DNA of 64,000 nt from contig NZ_CP070975.1 of the NCBI RefSeq assembly GCF_017377875.1, forward strand, positions 1,674,001 through 1,738,000. The letters run 5' to 3'. Below are positions 1 to 9,537 of this stretch, one piece after another (positions within the stretch are counted from its first letter, which is position 1; the number at the start of each line of letters is the position of its first letter). The stretch is from Alcaligenes sp. SORT26. Lineage in GTDB: Bacteria > Pseudomonadota > Gammaproteobacteria > Burkholderiales > Burkholderiaceae_B. The notes beneath the pieces were generated by a model. That model saw only the letters and a program-made list of their open reading frames with translations, searched no databases and was not told the DNA's origin. The position numbers and the translations under genes were made by a program.

Positions 1-353
1 GTGGTACCGAGGAACACCCCGGCGCACCTAGTCAGGAAAATGAATCGATCGAGTTCGGTCCCTATGTGCTGAACCTGTCCACTCGAACACTGACCCGCAA
101 TAACGAAGTCGTCCCGATTACGACGGGCGAGTTCTCCGTGCTGAAAGTGTTTGCCCGTCATCCCAAGATCCCCTTGTCGCGCGACAAACTGATGGAATTG
201 GCGCGTGGTCGCGAATACGAAGCCTTTGATCGCAGCTTGGACGTACAGATTTCGCGTCTGCGCAAGCTGATCGAACCCAATGCCTCCAAGCCCGTGTTCA
301 TTCAAACGGTCTGGGGTCTGGGCTACGTTTTTGTTCCAGACGGCGGTAACTGA
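1..353 (+). CDS. ompR: OmpR-type response regulator, C-terminal part (5' truncated)
   Basis: Only the C-terminal DNA-binding half is present. The reading frame is open from base 3, so the receiver domain lies outside the window. The visible part is a winged-helix effector domain of the OmpR/PhoB class, with a fold opening like FGPYVLNL, a recognition-helix stretch DVQISRLRKLIEP and the family ending VWGLGYVF. It regulates transcription after phosphorylation by its partner kinase, which starts 2 bases downstream, so the two genes are one operon. In Bordetella the equivalent pair is RisA/RisS. The family assignment is clear; the individual name is inferred from the kinase next door. Confidence 0.85.
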   Translation, partial: GTEEHPGAPSQENESIEFGPYVLNLSTRTLTRNNEVVPITTGEFSVLKVFARHPKIPLSRDKLMELARGREYEAFDRSLDVQISRLRKLIEPNASKPVFIQTVWGLGYVFVPDGGN

Positions 354-355
354 CC

Positions 356-1798
356 TTGTCTTCCGGTCAGCAAGACGGGCGGCCCGCCGTGGCCGCCCAA
401 CGCCGAGCAACAAAAAACTCGAGTATCCGGCTGGGTTTATTCAGCCGGTCTTTTTTATTGCTCGCTGCGTTAATGCTCGTCAGCCTGGGTGCCTGGCTGC
501 AAGTATTCTTCAGTATGGAAGAAGGACCACGCGCGGCCCAAATGGCTCAACGCGTGGCGTCCATTGTCAGCATCACCCGCTCGGCTCTGGTGTACGCGCC
601 TCCGGCGGTACGCCCTGCCCTGTTGCTGGATTTGGCAACCAAAGAAAGTCTGCGCGTGCAACCACGCGAAAATACGGACGAGCTGGAACCCCTGCCGCGC
701 TCTAATTACTGGCAACACGTCTCTACCGAAGTACGTGGTGCATTAGGTAGCCAGACCCTGATCATGTGGTCGGTCAATAGCGTGCCGGGCATCTGGGTTT
801 CCTTTGATATCAATGAAGATCAGTACTGGCTGGTCTTTGATCGCGAACAATTAAGTCTGACGGCTGGCGTGGAATGGCTGGGCTGGGGCGCAACCGCCTT
901 GCTGCTGGCCCTGATCGGTGCCGCAGTCAGTGTGCGTTTTGTGAACCGGCCTTTGGCTCAACTGGCCAAGGTGGCCCAGCAATTGGCCCGTGGCGAAACC
1001 CCCAGCACCCTGCCTGAAAAAGGCCCGGTTGAAATCCGCGACATGAATATCGCCTTTAACCGTATGGCCCGCGATATCCGCCAGACCGAGGCGGATCGGG
1101 AAATCATGCTGGCCGGTATTTCGCACGACTTGCGCACGCCTCTGGCGCGCATGCGTCTGGAAATCGAATTAAGTCAGGTATCAGACGAAACCCGAGCCGC
1201 CATTGACGAGGACTTGGCCCAGATTGACCACAGTATTGGTCAGTTGATGGAGTACGCCCGTCCCGCTGCGGCTGTACCCGAGCATGGCATTGATGTTTCC
1301 GCCGTGCTCAATGACGTCTACGAGCGCGAACGCACACATACCGAATCGCTGGGTGGCATTTTGACGGCTTCCGTCGAACCCAATCTGTACGCCCGCATCA
1401 GCGCTCACGACTTGAAGCGTATCGTCTCCAACCTGATCGAAAATGCGCGTCGTTATGGCCGCAGCCCCGAAGATGACCGTGCGCGTATCGAACTGTCGGC
1501 ACATCAGCACGGCAATATTCTGGTGATTGCCGTCAAAGATCAGGGCGCAGGGATTGCCAAAGGCGATATCCAGCGTCTGCTGCGTCCCTTCTCTCGTGGT
1601 GTCTCTGCCCGTACTGGCGTGAGCGGTGCAGGTTTGGGGCTGGCGATTGTGGAGCGCTTGCTGGGACAGGTCGGTGGTCACTTTGAGCTGGTCAGCGCCC
1701 CCTCCGAGGGTTTGACCGCCCGCATTCAATTGCCACGTATCCGTGCAAGTCGTAATGCCCCTGGAACCCAGGGCGATAAAGACACCAAAGTCTCCTGA
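356..1798 (+). CDS. EnvZ/RisS-type sensor histidine kinase
   Basis: Inner-membrane sensor kinase of the OmpR-type partner. In order it shows a first membrane helix (about 31-52), a periplasmic domain of about 115 residues, a second helix (about 172-196), a HAMP linker, and a HisKA box GISHDLRTPLARMR with phospho-acceptor H257. The ATPase follows, with N box NLIENARRYG (about 362-371), DQGAGI (about 395) and GAGLGLAIV (about 423). The 480-residue length fits EnvZ-like kinases. The ORF opens with TTG at 356, two bases after the regulator's stop. A GTG at 389 is an alternative start. Translation is probably coupled to the upstream gene. The stimulus cannot be read from the sequence; osmolarity or acid is inferred from the family. 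Confidence 0.88.
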   Translation: MSSGQQDGRPAVAAQRRATKNSSIRLGLFSRSFLLLAALMLVSLGAWLQVFFSMEEGPRAAQMAQRVASIVSITRSALVYAPPAVRPALLLDLATKESLRVQPRENTDELEPLPRSNYWQHVSTEVRGALGSQTLIMWSVNSVPGIWVSFDINEDQYWLVFDREQLSLTAGVEWLGWGATALLLALIGAAVSVRFVNRPLAQLAKVAQQLARGETPSTLPEKGPVEIRDMNIAFNRMARDIRQTEADREIMLAGISHDLRTPLARMRLEIELSQVSDETRAAIDEDLAQIDHSIGQLMEYARPAAAVPEHGIDVSAVLNDVYERERTHTESLGGILTASVEPNLYARISAHDLKRIVSNLIENARRYGRSPEDDRARIELSAHQHGNILVIAVKDQGAGIAKGDIQRLLRPFSRGVSARTGVSGAGLGLAIVERLLGQVGGHFELVSAPSEGLTARIQLPRIRASRNAPGTQGDKDTKVS

Positions 1799-1802
1799 AC
1801 AC

Positions 1803-1838
1803 AAAAAACCTTGGGCGGGTACTCCCCTTGCCCAAGGT
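1803..1838 (-). terminator. intrinsic terminator of ispDF
   Basis: A 9-bp perfect stem (ACCTTGGGC at 1808-1816 with GCCCAAGGT at 1830-1838) is followed on the minus strand by six T residues (A-run 1803-1808). It lies just past the ispF stop. It may also slow plus-strand transcription leaving the sensor kinase, but there is no U-tract in that direction. Confidence 0.8.
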
Positions 1839-1859
1839 CTCATTCAGAACCCAATGCAA

Positions 1860-2345
1860 TCAAGCGCGGTACAACAAGGCCACGGTGGTTACCGCAATCC
1901 CTTCCTGGCGGCCCACAAAGCCAATGGCTTCATTTGTTTTGCCTTTGACGTTCACACTGCCCGGCTCTAAATGCAGATCCGCCTCAATATTGGCCACCAT
2001 GTCAGGAGCATGCGGGGCAATCTTGGGTTTTTGTGCATGAATCGTGGCATCGACATTCCCCACCAGCCAGCCTGCCGCGCGCACCTGCTCATAGGCATGA
2101 CGCAACAGCACACGGCTATCAGCCCCTTTGTACTGAGGGTCGGTATCCGGGAAATGACGACCGATATCCCCCAGACCCGCCGCACCCAGAATGGCATCGG
2201 TAATTGCGTGCAGCAAGGCATCGGCATCCGAGTGCCCCATCAAGCCATGGGTATGCGGAATAGTGACCCCACCCAGAATCAAAGGTCGGCCTTCGCACAG
2301 CACATGCACATCAAAACCTTGTCCTACGCGAATCGGCATGCTCAT
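1860..2345 (-). CDS. ispF: 2-C-methyl-D-erythritol 2,4-cyclodiphosphate synthase
   Basis: Fifth step of the MEP isoprenoid pathway: it cyclises the CDP-ME phosphate to MEcPP with loss of CMP. The metal-binding DVH near the N terminus, [11 protein letters not shown] and the [11 protein letters not shown] segment identify the family. Length is about 161 residues, normal for IspF. The ORF can open at 2351, but the ATG at 2345 overlaps the ispD stop as ATGA and has a GGAG 8 bases upstream, so I prefer it. A third ATG lies at 2339. It is translationally coupled to ispD, the usual ispD-ispF pair. Confidence 0.95.
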   Translation of the reverse strand: MSMPIRVGQGFDVHVLCEGRPLILGGVTIPHTHGLMGHSDADALLHAITDAILGAAGLGDIGRHFPDTDPQYKGADSRVLLRHAYEQVRAAGWLVGNVDATIHAQKPKIAPHAPDMVANIEADLHLEPGSVNVKGKTNEAIGFVGRQEGIAVTTVALLYRA

Positions 2346-3043
2346 AACCATTTCTCCATCAATTCAAAATCTTCAGGCCAGGTGACTTTAAAATTCCGCG
2401 CTGAACCCAATATTAATAAGGGTTGGCTGCCCGCCAATTCCATGGCGCTGGCCTCATCCGTCACTGCCAAACCTTGTTCTTTAGCCTCTTGCAAGGCCCT
2501 GCGCAAATCCTGGGCAGGAAACAACTGCGGAGTTTGCGCCAGCCACAGCCCATCCCTGTCCACGGTCTCCTGCACCGCCACCGCTTCGGTCTGCGTCGCG
2601 CGCTTGACGGTATCAGGCACCGGCAAAGCCAGCAAGCCACCGCGCTGCGCCTGCAAGCAAGCATCAATCAAACATCCCAAAGCCTGCCGTGGCAGGCCGG
2701 GACGAGCAGCATCATGAACCAGAACCCAAGGCTGTTCCTCTCTATCCAGAGTGTTCAGCGTATTAAGCACCGTTTCAGCCCGCGTCTCCCCACCACAAGG
2801 CAGGCAGACGGTGCGTGGCAAACCTTCCAGTGCGGCGGCAGCCCAGGTATCGCCCGGCGCCACGGCAACCCGCACCTGGCTGATGCGTTCATCAGCCAGC
2901 AGGGCCTGCACCGAACGGCGCAACATGGGCTGCCCACCCAGCAAACGGTATTGCTTGGGCAAGCCTTGCGCCTTCGTGGCAGAATCCAGGGCGCGCGCAC
3001 CGATACCGGCGGCTGGAACAATTGCAATCAAGGTAGTCTTCAT
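2342..3043 (-). CDS. ispD: 2-C-methyl-D-erythritol 4-phosphate cytidylyltransferase
   Basis: Transfers CMP from CTP to MEP, the third step of the non-mevalonate isoprenoid route, in the cytoplasm. The N terminus carries the nucleotidyltransferase signature ([10 protein letters not shown] and [14 protein letters not shown]), followed by VHDAARP and the C-terminal [10 protein letters not shown] with [11 protein letters not shown] typical of IspD. The 233-residue length is normal. It is first in a two-gene unit with ispF, with which it overlaps by 4 bases. Its start codon lies only 17 bases from the likely mfd start on the other strand, so the two promoters must lie inside each other's coding ends or overlap. 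Confidence 0.95.
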   Translation of the reverse strand: MKTTLIAIVPAAGIGARALDSATKAQGLPKQYRLLGGQPMLRRSVQALLADERISQVRVAVAPGDTWAAAALEGLPRTVCLPCGGETRAETVLNTLNTLDREEQPWVLVHDAARPGLPRQALGCLIDACLQAQRGGLLALPVPDTVKRATQTEAVAVQETVDRDGLWLAQTPQLFPAQDLRRALQEAKEQGLAVTDEASAMELAGSQPLLILGSARNFKVTWPEDFELMEKWL

Positions 3044-3060
3044 AGGTGGGTGATTTTATA

Positions 3061-6000
3061 ATGACAATCCTGATGGAAACCGAAAAACAGCACTCCCTGT
3101 CCCTGCCCAGCACCCAAGATGTGCTGGCCGCCCTACGCCCCGGTCAACGCTACGCACAGCCCATGCCTCCTGGCTCGGGCGATGCCTGCCTGATTGCCGA
3201 CCTGGCCCGCCAGCATAAAGCGCCTATTCTGGTGCTCTGCGCCGATCCCCTGACCGCCCAAAGGCTGGCCGAGGAAATCCTGCTATTTGGCCCCACCCTG
3301 CGTGTGCGCCAGCTACCGGACTGGGAAACGCTGCCTTATGACAGCTTCTCTCCGCACCAGGATCTGATCTCGGAGCGCCTTCGTACCCTGCACGCCCTGA
3401 CCATGCACGAGGTCGATATCCTGACCGTGCCTGTCACCACAGCTCTGTACCGTTTGGCCCCACCGTCCTTTCTGGCGGCCTACACCTTCTCTTTCCGTCA
3501 GGGCGATGAGCTGGACGAGGCCCAGTTGCGTGCCCAGTTGATGTTGGCCAACTATACCCATATGACACAGGTCAGCGCTCCCGGTGAGTTCAGCATCCGG
3601 GGTGGCCTGATTGACTTGTTCCCTATGGGTTCAGTCTTGCCCTATCGACTGGACCTGTTCGACAACGAAATCGAAAGCATACGCAGCTTTGATATAGACA
3701 CCCAGCGCAGCCTGTATCCCGTCAAGGAAATCCAGCTCCTGCCGGGCCGCGAATTCCCCATGGACGAAGAAGCGCGTACCCAGTTCCGCGCCCGTTTCCG
3801 TGAATTCTTTGAAGGTGACCCTTCTCGCGCCCTGCCCTATAAAGACGTAGGCAATGGCATTGCCTTCGCGGGTATCGAATACTATCTGCCGCTGTTCTTT
3901 GAAGAAACCGCGACCTTGATGGACTATGTGCCTGAAGGCAGCCTGGTCATCACTCACGGAGATGCACAAAGCGCGATTGGCCGCTTCCAAAGCGATACCC
4001 ATAGCCGCTTCTCCTTCCTGAAAAACGACCGCGAACGCCCTATTCTTCCCCCAGAAAGCCTGTTTCTGTCGGATGAGCAATTCTTCAATGGAATCAAACC
4101 TTTTAGCCGCCTGAGCCTGAATGCCCAAGCGGATGGCCAGCCTATCGCTCACCCTGATTTCGAGCCTTTGCCTCTTGTCGCGGTTAACCGCCGCGACAAG
4201 GATCCGCTGGCCCAATTGCGGCAGGAAGTACTGGACCCCAAAAATCGCACCGTATTGTGTGCAGATTCCGCAGGCCGTCGGGAAACCTTGCTGCAAATGC
4301 TGCGTGAGCATGACCTGTCACCCGCTACAGACTGCCAGAATCTGGCCGACTTTCTGGAGTCGGACGCGGCCTTTGCCCTGGTGGTGGCCCCGCTGTCGCG
4401 TGGCTTTGCCCTGGTGCACGACAGCCTGAGCCTGCTCACCGAAAACGACCTCTACCCCACCCAGACACGCACACAAAGCAGCCGTCGCCGCAACGAGCGC
4501 AGCAGCGATGTGGAAGCCATGGTGCGGGATCTGTCCGAACTGCGCGAGGGCGACCCCGTCGTTCACGCCGAGCATGGCATTGGTCGTTATTGCGGTTTGA
4601 AAGAAATGGATCTGGGCGAAGGCCCGGTCGAGTTTCTGCATCTGGAATATGCCAAAGGCAGCACTCTCTATGTGCCCGTAGCCCAATTGCACGTGATTGC
4701 CCGCTACAGCGGTGCTGATCCCGAGCATGCACCTTTGCACCAATTGGGGTCTGGCCAATGGGACAAAGCGCGTCGCCGTGCCGCCAAGCAGGCGCGTGAC
4801 AGCGCTGCCGAACTGCTGGCCCTGTATGCCCAGCGTGCCGCCCGTGAAGGCTTCCAGTTCAAATTACCGCTGAATGACTACCAGGCCTTCTCTGAAGGCT
4901 TTGGCTTTGAAGAAACCCCGGATCAGGCCGCTGCCATCGAAGCGGTAGTGAACGACATGACCTCCGGCCAGCCTATGGACCGCCTGGTGTGTGGGGATGT
5001 GGGCTTTGGTAAAACCGAGGTCGCTCTGCGTGCCGCTTTCCTGGCCGTGGCCAATGGCAAGCAAGTTGCCCTGCTGTGCCCGACCACCTTGCTGGCCGAG
5101 CAACATGCACAGACCTTCTCGGATCGCTTTGCCGACTGGCCCATCCGCGTCGCCGAGTTGTCCCGCTTCCGCTCCACCAAAGAGACCCAGGCCGCCATTG
5201 CAGGGCTGCGTGAAGGCAGCGTGGATATTGTGATTGGCACGCACAAGATTCTGTCCTCGGACGTGCGTTTCAAACAGCTAGGTTTGGTCATCATCGACGA
5301 GGAACACCGCTTTGGTGTGCGTCAGAAAGAAGCCTTGAAGCAACTGCGCGCCGAAGTCGACATTCTGACCCTGACCGCTACCCCTATTCCACGTACCTTA
5401 GGCATGTCTTTGGAGGGCATACGGGACTTCTCCGTCATTGCCACGGCACCGCAAAAACGTCTGGCGATCAAAACCTTTGTGCGTCGTGAAGATGGCAGCA
5501 CCATACGCGAAGCTCTGCTGCGCGAATTGAAACGCGGCGGCCAGGTCTACTTCCTGCATAACGAAGTCGAGACCATTCACAACCGTCGTGCCCGCCTGGA
5601 AGAACTGGTGCCCGAAGCCAGTATTGCCGTGGCTCACGGCCAAATGCCCGAGCGCGAACTGGAAGCCGTCATGAAGGGCTTCTACCAGAAGCGCTACAAC
5701 GTGCTGCTGTGTACCACGATTATTGAAACCGGCATTGACGTGCCTACCGCCAATACCATCGTCATCCATCGAGCTGACCGTTTGGGCCTAGCCCAATTGC
5801 ACCAGTTGCGTGGACGCGTGGGCCGCTCCCACCACCAGGCCTATGCCTATCTGCTCACCCCTGGCGAGGATGCCATCACCAGCAATGCGAAGAAGCGGCT
5901 GGAGGCCATTCAAGCCATGGAAGAGCTGGGCGCAGGCTTTTTCCTGGCGATGCACGATCTGGAAATCCGGGGAGCAGGCGAAGTGCTGGGCGAATCCCAG

Positions 6001-6552
6001 TCCGGCGACATTCAGGAAGTGGGCTATTCCATGTATGCAGATATGCTCAACACGGCCGTCAAAGCCCTGAAGGCTGGCGAAGAACCGGACCTGGATTCAC
6101 CCTTTGCCCTGCAATGCGAAGTGAATCTGCATACCTCTGCCCTGCTGCCATCTAACTACTGCCCCGACGTGAATGCCCGCTTGGGCCACTACAAGGCCCT
6201 GTCACACGCTCGCAAGGAAGATGACCTTATTCATATCCATGAAGAGCTGATCGACCGCTATGGCCTGCTACCAGAGGCTGGCGAGAATCTGCTGGCCGTC
6301 CATCGCCTGCGTATCAAGGCCGAACCGTTGGGAATTGTGAAAATCGATGCCAGCGAGGCACAGGCGACGATTCAGTTTTCCTCCAAGCCCAATGTGGACG
6401 CCGTCAGCATTATTGAACTGGTGCAAAAGAACAAGCAGGTGCGATTGGCTGGACCGGACAAGCTGCGGATTGAAATCACCAAAGGTGAGGAAATCAAGAA
6501 CCGGATTCAGGCCGTACGCAATGTGCTGAACAGTTTGCGCAAAGAGAAGTAA
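3061..6552 (+). CDS. mfd: transcription-repair coupling factor Mfd
   Basis: ATP-dependent DNA translocase that removes RNA polymerase stalled at lesions and recruits UvrA. It has an N-terminal UvrB-like module (about 1-400), an RNA-polymerase-interacting domain (about 480-560, with the VVHAEHGIGRY motif), a RecG-like motor with Walker A GDVGFGKT (645-652), DEEH (746-749) and motif VI QLRGRVGRSHHQ (about 914), and a C-terminal TRCF domain. About 1163 residues, full length. The ORF extends upstream to a GTG at 3046; the ATG at 3061 is favoured because a purine-rich stretch precedes it. A further ATG lies at 3073. It is divergent from ispD. Confidence 0.97.
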   Translation: MTILMETEKQHSLSLPSTQDVLAALRPGQRYAQPMPPGSGDACLIADLARQHKAPILVLCADPLTAQRLAEEILLFGPTLRVRQLPDWETLPYDSFSPHQDLISERLRTLHALTMHEVDILTVPVTTALYRLAPPSFLAAYTFSFRQGDELDEAQLRAQLMLANYTHMTQVSAPGEFSIRGGLIDLFPMGSVLPYRLDLFDNEIESIRSFDIDTQRSLYPVKEIQLLPGREFPMDEEARTQFRARFREFFEGDPSRALPYKDVGNGIAFAGIEYYLPLFFEETATLMDYVPEGSLVITHGDAQSAIGRFQSDTHSRFSFLKNDRERPILPPESLFLSDEQFFNGIKPFSRLSLNAQADGQPIAHPDFEPLPLVAVNRRDKDPLAQLRQEVLDPKNRTVLCADSAGRRETLLQMLREHDLSPATDCQNLADFLESDAAFALVVAPLSRGFALVHDSLSLLTENDLYPTQTRTQSSRRRNERSSDVEAMVRDLSELREGDPVVHAEHGIGRYCGLKEMDLGEGPVEFLHLEYAKGSTLYVPVAQLHVIARYSGADPEHAPLHQLGSGQWDKARRRAAKQARDSAAELLALYAQRAAREGFQFKLPLNDYQAFSEGFGFEETPDQAAAIEAVVNDMTSGQPMDRLVCGDVGFGKTEVALRAAFLAVANGKQVALLCPTTLLAEQHAQTFSDRFADWPIRVAELSRFRSTKETQAAIAGLREGSVDIVIGTHKILSSDVRFKQLGLVIIDEEHRFGVRQKEALKQLRAEVDILTLTATPIPRTLGMSLEGIRDFSVIATAPQKRLAIKTFVRREDGSTIREALLRELKRGGQVYFLHNEVETIHNRRARLEELVPEASIAVAHGQMPERELEAVMKGFYQKRYNVLLCTTIIETGIDVPTANTIVIHRADRLGLAQLHQLRGRVGRSHHQAYAYLLTPGEDAITSNAKKRLEAIQAMEELGAGFFLAMHDLEIRGAGEVLGESQSGDIQEVGYSMYADMLNTAVKALKAGEEPDLDSPFALQCEVNLHTSALLPSNYCPDVNARLGHYKALSHARKEDDLIHIHEELIDRYGLLPEAGENLLAVHRLRIKAEPLGIVKIDASEAQATIQFSSKPNVDAVSIIELVQKNKQVRLAGPDKLRIEITKGEEIKNRIQAVRNVLNSLRKEK

Positions 6553-6575
6553 GCCTTAACAACAAGGCTGGACAT

Positions 6576-6608
6576 AAAAAAGAGCGCTGTCAGTGACAGC
6601 GCTCTTTT
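6576..6608. terminator. bidirectional terminator between mfd and serB
   Basis: An 11-bp perfect stem (AGAGCGCTGTC at 6581-6591 with GACAGCGCTCT at 6595-6605) has a 3-base loop, an A-run before it and a T-run after it. It can therefore stop both mfd on the plus strand and serB on the minus strand. The roughly 110 bases between it and the serB stop hold nothing else I can identify. Confidence 0.85.
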
Positions 6609-6720
6609 CATTTGGGTAAAACGGCCTACTGCATCACCCCCTCGCCCTGCTTACCGTGCTCAGGTCTAGTGTGCTGCGCTGAGCCTTGCACCGCCAGACT
6701 ACGCAGGCGATCCGCCAACA

Positions 6721-7572
6721 TCAAACATCCAAGCGGAACCAGTTCAAGACAGCATCCAGTGGAGAGTGGTTAAGCGCAAAGCTGGCTTGCTCCTGCACCA
6801 CAGGCTTGGCCCGGTAGGCAACCGAGTATTTAGCGTGCGCCATCATGGGCAAGTCATTGGCACCGTCGCCAATCGCAATACACTGCTCCAGGCCAGCGCC
6901 CAGCTCCGCAGCCAATTCCTGCAAGAAACGGGCTTTGGCCTGACCATCCACAATCGCACCCAGCACTTTGCCGGTCAGCTTGCCGTCCACCACTTCCAAG
7001 GTATTGGAATGGGCATAGCTCAAGCTGAAACGGTCTTTCATGCGTTCAGTAAAGAAGGTGAAGCCACCCGATACCAGCAAGGTTTTTACGCCATGGGCAT
7101 GAGCCGTCGCTATCAGGCGGTCCGCACCCAGATTAGGCTGCAAGCGCTCTTCATACACGCGAGTCAGATCACTGACAGGCACACCTTCCAGAAACGCCAC
7201 ACGGCGATTCAAGCTCTCGGTGAAGTCCTTGATTTCGCCGCGCATGGCCGCTTCGGTAATCGTGGCAACCTGTTCCTTGCGGCCAGCCATATCAGCAATC
7301 TCATCAATACACTCGATATTGATCAGCGTGGAATCCATGTCCATTGCCAGCACGCGCATGTCTTTCAGGCGATCAATCTGCTCCAGAAAAGCAAAGTCCA
7401 TTGCGCCAGTCTTGCACAGTGCCTGCACCTCAGCACGCTGCGTGGCGTCAGAACCCAGCAGACGCACGGCGGTAGGGCCCAGCTCCTGCACACCATCGGC
7501 CTGCACCACTGCCGCAATTTTTTCGATGATGGCGCTATCCAGGCGCGGCCCTTGAAGAATGAGATGAGACAT
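6721..7572 (-). CDS. serB: phosphoserine phosphatase
   Basis: Dephosphorylates L-phosphoserine, the last step of serine synthesis. It is a haloacid-dehalogenase-fold enzyme with the nucleophile motif AMDMDSTL (about 74-81), motif II LLVSGGFTFF and motif IV GDGANDLPMM. The N-terminal roughly 70 residues form the regulatory extension seen in proteobacterial SerB. The open frame runs upstream to 7665, but those residues look non-coding. The ATG at 7572 opens MSHLILQG and is my chosen start, giving 283 residues. It is a single gene, convergent with mfd and divergent from the nitronate monooxygenase. Confidence 0.93.
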   Translation of the reverse strand: MSHLILQGPRLDSAIIEKIAAVVQADGVQELGPTAVRLLGSDATQRAEVQALCKTGAMDFAFLEQIDRLKDMRVLAMDMDSTLINIECIDEIADMAGRKEQVATITEAAMRGEIKDFTESLNRRVAFLEGVPVSDLTRVYEERLQPNLGADRLIATAHAHGVKTLLVSGGFTFFTERMKDRFSLSYAHSNTLEVVDGKLTGKVLGAIVDGQAKARFLQELAAELGAGLEQCIAIGDGANDLPMMAHAKYSVAYRAKPVVQEQASFALNHSPLDAVLNWFRLDV

Positions 7573-7627
7573 CAGATCGTCCACAAAACAGGAAAATACG
7601 GCACAGTCGTCGTGCCAAAAGACGATT

Positions 7628-7633
7628 ATTGTA
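7628..7633 (-). promoter_or_regulatory. possible -10 element of serB
   Basis: The minus strand reads TACAAT about 55 bases before the serB start, in the context GCTACAATAATCG. No convincing -35 hexamer lies at the right distance, so this is a weak call. Confidence 0.3.
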
Positions 7634-7743
7634 GCGTGCTGCAGGCTTGCCACGGCCTTGCCCACACACAGCGATGTCAGTTTTCAGTCTGAACTCATCC
7701 TGCTACGATAAAAGCTATCGCGAAATGACCGAGGACGCCCTTC

Positions 7744-8859
7744 ATGTATATCTGGCCCAACAACACTTTGCTGGATCTGCTCCACATCGAGCAACCCATC
7801 GTTCAAGCTCCTATGGCCGGAGCGCAAGATAGTGAGCTGGCGATTGCCGTGGCTCGTGCTGGCGGCCTGGGCTCATTGGCCTGCGCCATGCTCAGCCTGG
7901 AACAAATTCGCGAACAAGTGGGGCTGTTTAGAGCCGCCGTGTCGGCCCCCATCAATCTGAACTTCTTTTGCCACGAGGATCTGCGCCTGGAGCCAGAGGC
8001 TCTACAAGAATGGCGTCTTCGCCTGATGCCTTACTACCAGGAATACAGCCTGGACCCGAATCAGGAATTGCCCAAAGCGGCACGTGCTCCCTTCTCCAGC
8101 CAACATGCTGAATTGGTCGAAGAGCTGAAACCTGAAGTCGTCAGCTTCCACTTTGGCCTGCCCTCTCCCGAACTGGTGCAGCGCGTTAAAAAAACCGGTG
8201 CTCTGATCATGTCCAGCGCTACCACGACGGCTGAGGCGGTCTGGCTGCAAGAGCACGGCGCCGACATCATCATCGCTCAAGGCTTTGAAGCCGGTGGTCA
8301 CCGTGGCGTGTTCCTGGACAACAAGGTGCACACACAAGTAGGCACCATGTCCCTGGTTCCCCAGATTGCCGATGCCGTCAGCATTCCCGTGATTGCTGCC
8401 GGTGGTATTGCTGATGGACGCGGTATTGCCGCAGCCCTGGCTTTGGGTGCCAGCGCGGCGCAAATTGGCACTGCCTACCTGTTCTGTCCCGAATCCAAGA
8501 TCACCCCGCTGCATCGCGAAGCCCTGTCCAATAGTCGCTCGGACGGCACAGCGCTAACCAATCTGTTCTCTGGCCGCCCAGCTCGCAGTATTCGCACTCG
8601 CCTGATGGATGAAATTGGTCCTTTAAGCGCCAGTGCTCCGGTATTCCCCCATGCTGGGTCGGCACTCAGCCCGCTGCGTATCGAAGCCGAAAAACAAGGT
8701 CGTACCGAATTCAGTTCCCTGTGGAGCGGACAAAGCGCTGCCTTGGGTCGCGCCCTGCCTGCCGAGCAACTGACGCTGGTCCTCGCTCAAGAGGCTCAGG
8801 GCGTCTGCAAGCGCCTGGGAGTGGCTGGTGCCACTCACGCACCCTTGGACAAGCCTTGA
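7744..8859 (+). CDS. nitronate monooxygenase (NMO family)
   Basis: FMN-dependent TIM-barrel enzyme that oxidises nitronates such as propionate-3-nitronate, using O2. The N terminus has IVQAPMAGAQDSELA. The proposed catalytic histidine sits in FEAGGHRGVF (about 182-191). The FMN-phosphate-binding part is AAGGIADGRG followed by GASAAQIGTAYL. The 371-residue length fits class I/II NMOs. The ATG at 7744 has GAGGA 8 bases upstream. It stands alone between divergent serB and a shared terminator with the nuo operon. The family is clear, but the true substrate is not known from sequence; such genes have been called 2-nitropropane dioxygenase. Confidence 0.85.
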   Translation: MYIWPNNTLLDLLHIEQPIVQAPMAGAQDSELAIAVARAGGLGSLACAMLSLEQIREQVGLFRAAVSAPINLNFFCHEDLRLEPEALQEWRLRLMPYYQEYSLDPNQELPKAARAPFSSQHAELVEELKPEVVSFHFGLPSPELVQRVKKTGALIMSSATTTAEAVWLQEHGADIIIAQGFEAGGHRGVFLDNKVHTQVGTMSLVPQIADAVSIPVIAAGGIADGRGIAAALALGASAAQIGTAYLFCPESKITPLHREALSNSRSDGTALTNLFSGRPARSIRTRLMDEIGPLSASAPVFPHAGSALSPLRIEAEKQGRTEFSSLWSGQSAALGRALPAEQLTLVLAQEAQGVCKRLGVAGATHAPLDKP

Positions 8860-8946
8860 TCGATTCTGCGGGCTGCACACGCGGTATGCAGCCCATCATC
8901 AGCAGCAGAGCCACCTGCTGATTACATGACACCGAAAGTCAGGACG

Positions 8947-8980
8947 AAAAAAAACCTCGCAATTTTGCGAGGTTTTTTTA
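8947..8980. terminator. bidirectional terminator between NMO gene and nuo operon
   Basis: The stem AACCTCGCAA/TTGCGAGGTT has a 1- to 3-base loop, an A8 run on the left and a T7 run on the right. It is well placed to stop both the plus-strand monooxygenase transcript and the long minus-strand complex I transcript. Confidence 0.88.
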
Positions 8981-8991
8981 TCTGGTCAGGA

Positions 8992-9525
8992 CTATTCAAA
9001 CTTGCCCTTGGGGTGGCGCATCAAATAACGATACACAAAGCCGGGGTACGCCATCACCAGAAACAAGGCAAAGGTAATGGTGTAGAACACCCAGGTTTGC
9101 TTGAAGGGATTACCGATACTGGCTTCAAAAGCAAAGCCGAAAGCACCCACAATCCCGTAAAAAGCACACACCTCCAGCAGGCGAGCAAAAAAGCCTTTGG
9201 AGACTTTCTGATGGCGAGTACGCCAGGCGGGGAAGTAAAACAGCGCAGCCACTAAAACCAGGCCCAAAAACACCTTACCCAACATAACAGGCAAGGAATT
9301 CAGACCGGAACTGGCGGCGATCACCGTGTAAATCCCCAGACCCAAAGCAGCCAGCACAGCCAGGTAGACCAGACCCACAATCAGTTGCAGCCAGGGCGAG
9401 AGACCAGAGCGCTCGCCCGGCATGGACCAAGGCAGAACCAGCAAGGGTTTTTCCACCAGAAACGGCAAGTTAGCCGTAATCACGGAAAGAATAATCACAA
9501 CCCAGATGGAAAAGCTTTGTTCCAT
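8992..9525 (-). CDS. DUF2818 membrane protein, last gene of the nuo operon
   Basis: A 177-residue hydrophobic protein with about five membrane helices (roughly 6-30, 45-70, 78-98, 115-135 and 142-165) and a short basic tail ending HPKGKFE. I recognise it as the DUF2818 family, which in betaproteobacteria follows nuoN. It starts 12 bases after the nuoN stop and is followed directly by the operon terminator, so it is cotranscribed with complex I. Its function is not known. A role in assembly or stability of the membrane arm is an inference from position only. Confidence 0.85.
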   Translation of the reverse strand: MEQSFSIWVVIILSVITANLPFLVEKPLLVLPWSMPGERSGLSPWLQLIVGLVYLAVLAALGLGIYTVIAASSGLNSLPVMLGKVFLGLVLVAALFYFPAWRTRHQKVSKGFFARLLEVCAFYGIVGAFGFAFEASIGNPFKQTWVFYTITFALFLVMAYPGFVYRYLMRHPKGKFE

Positions 9526-9537
9526 AGTGCTACCTAC

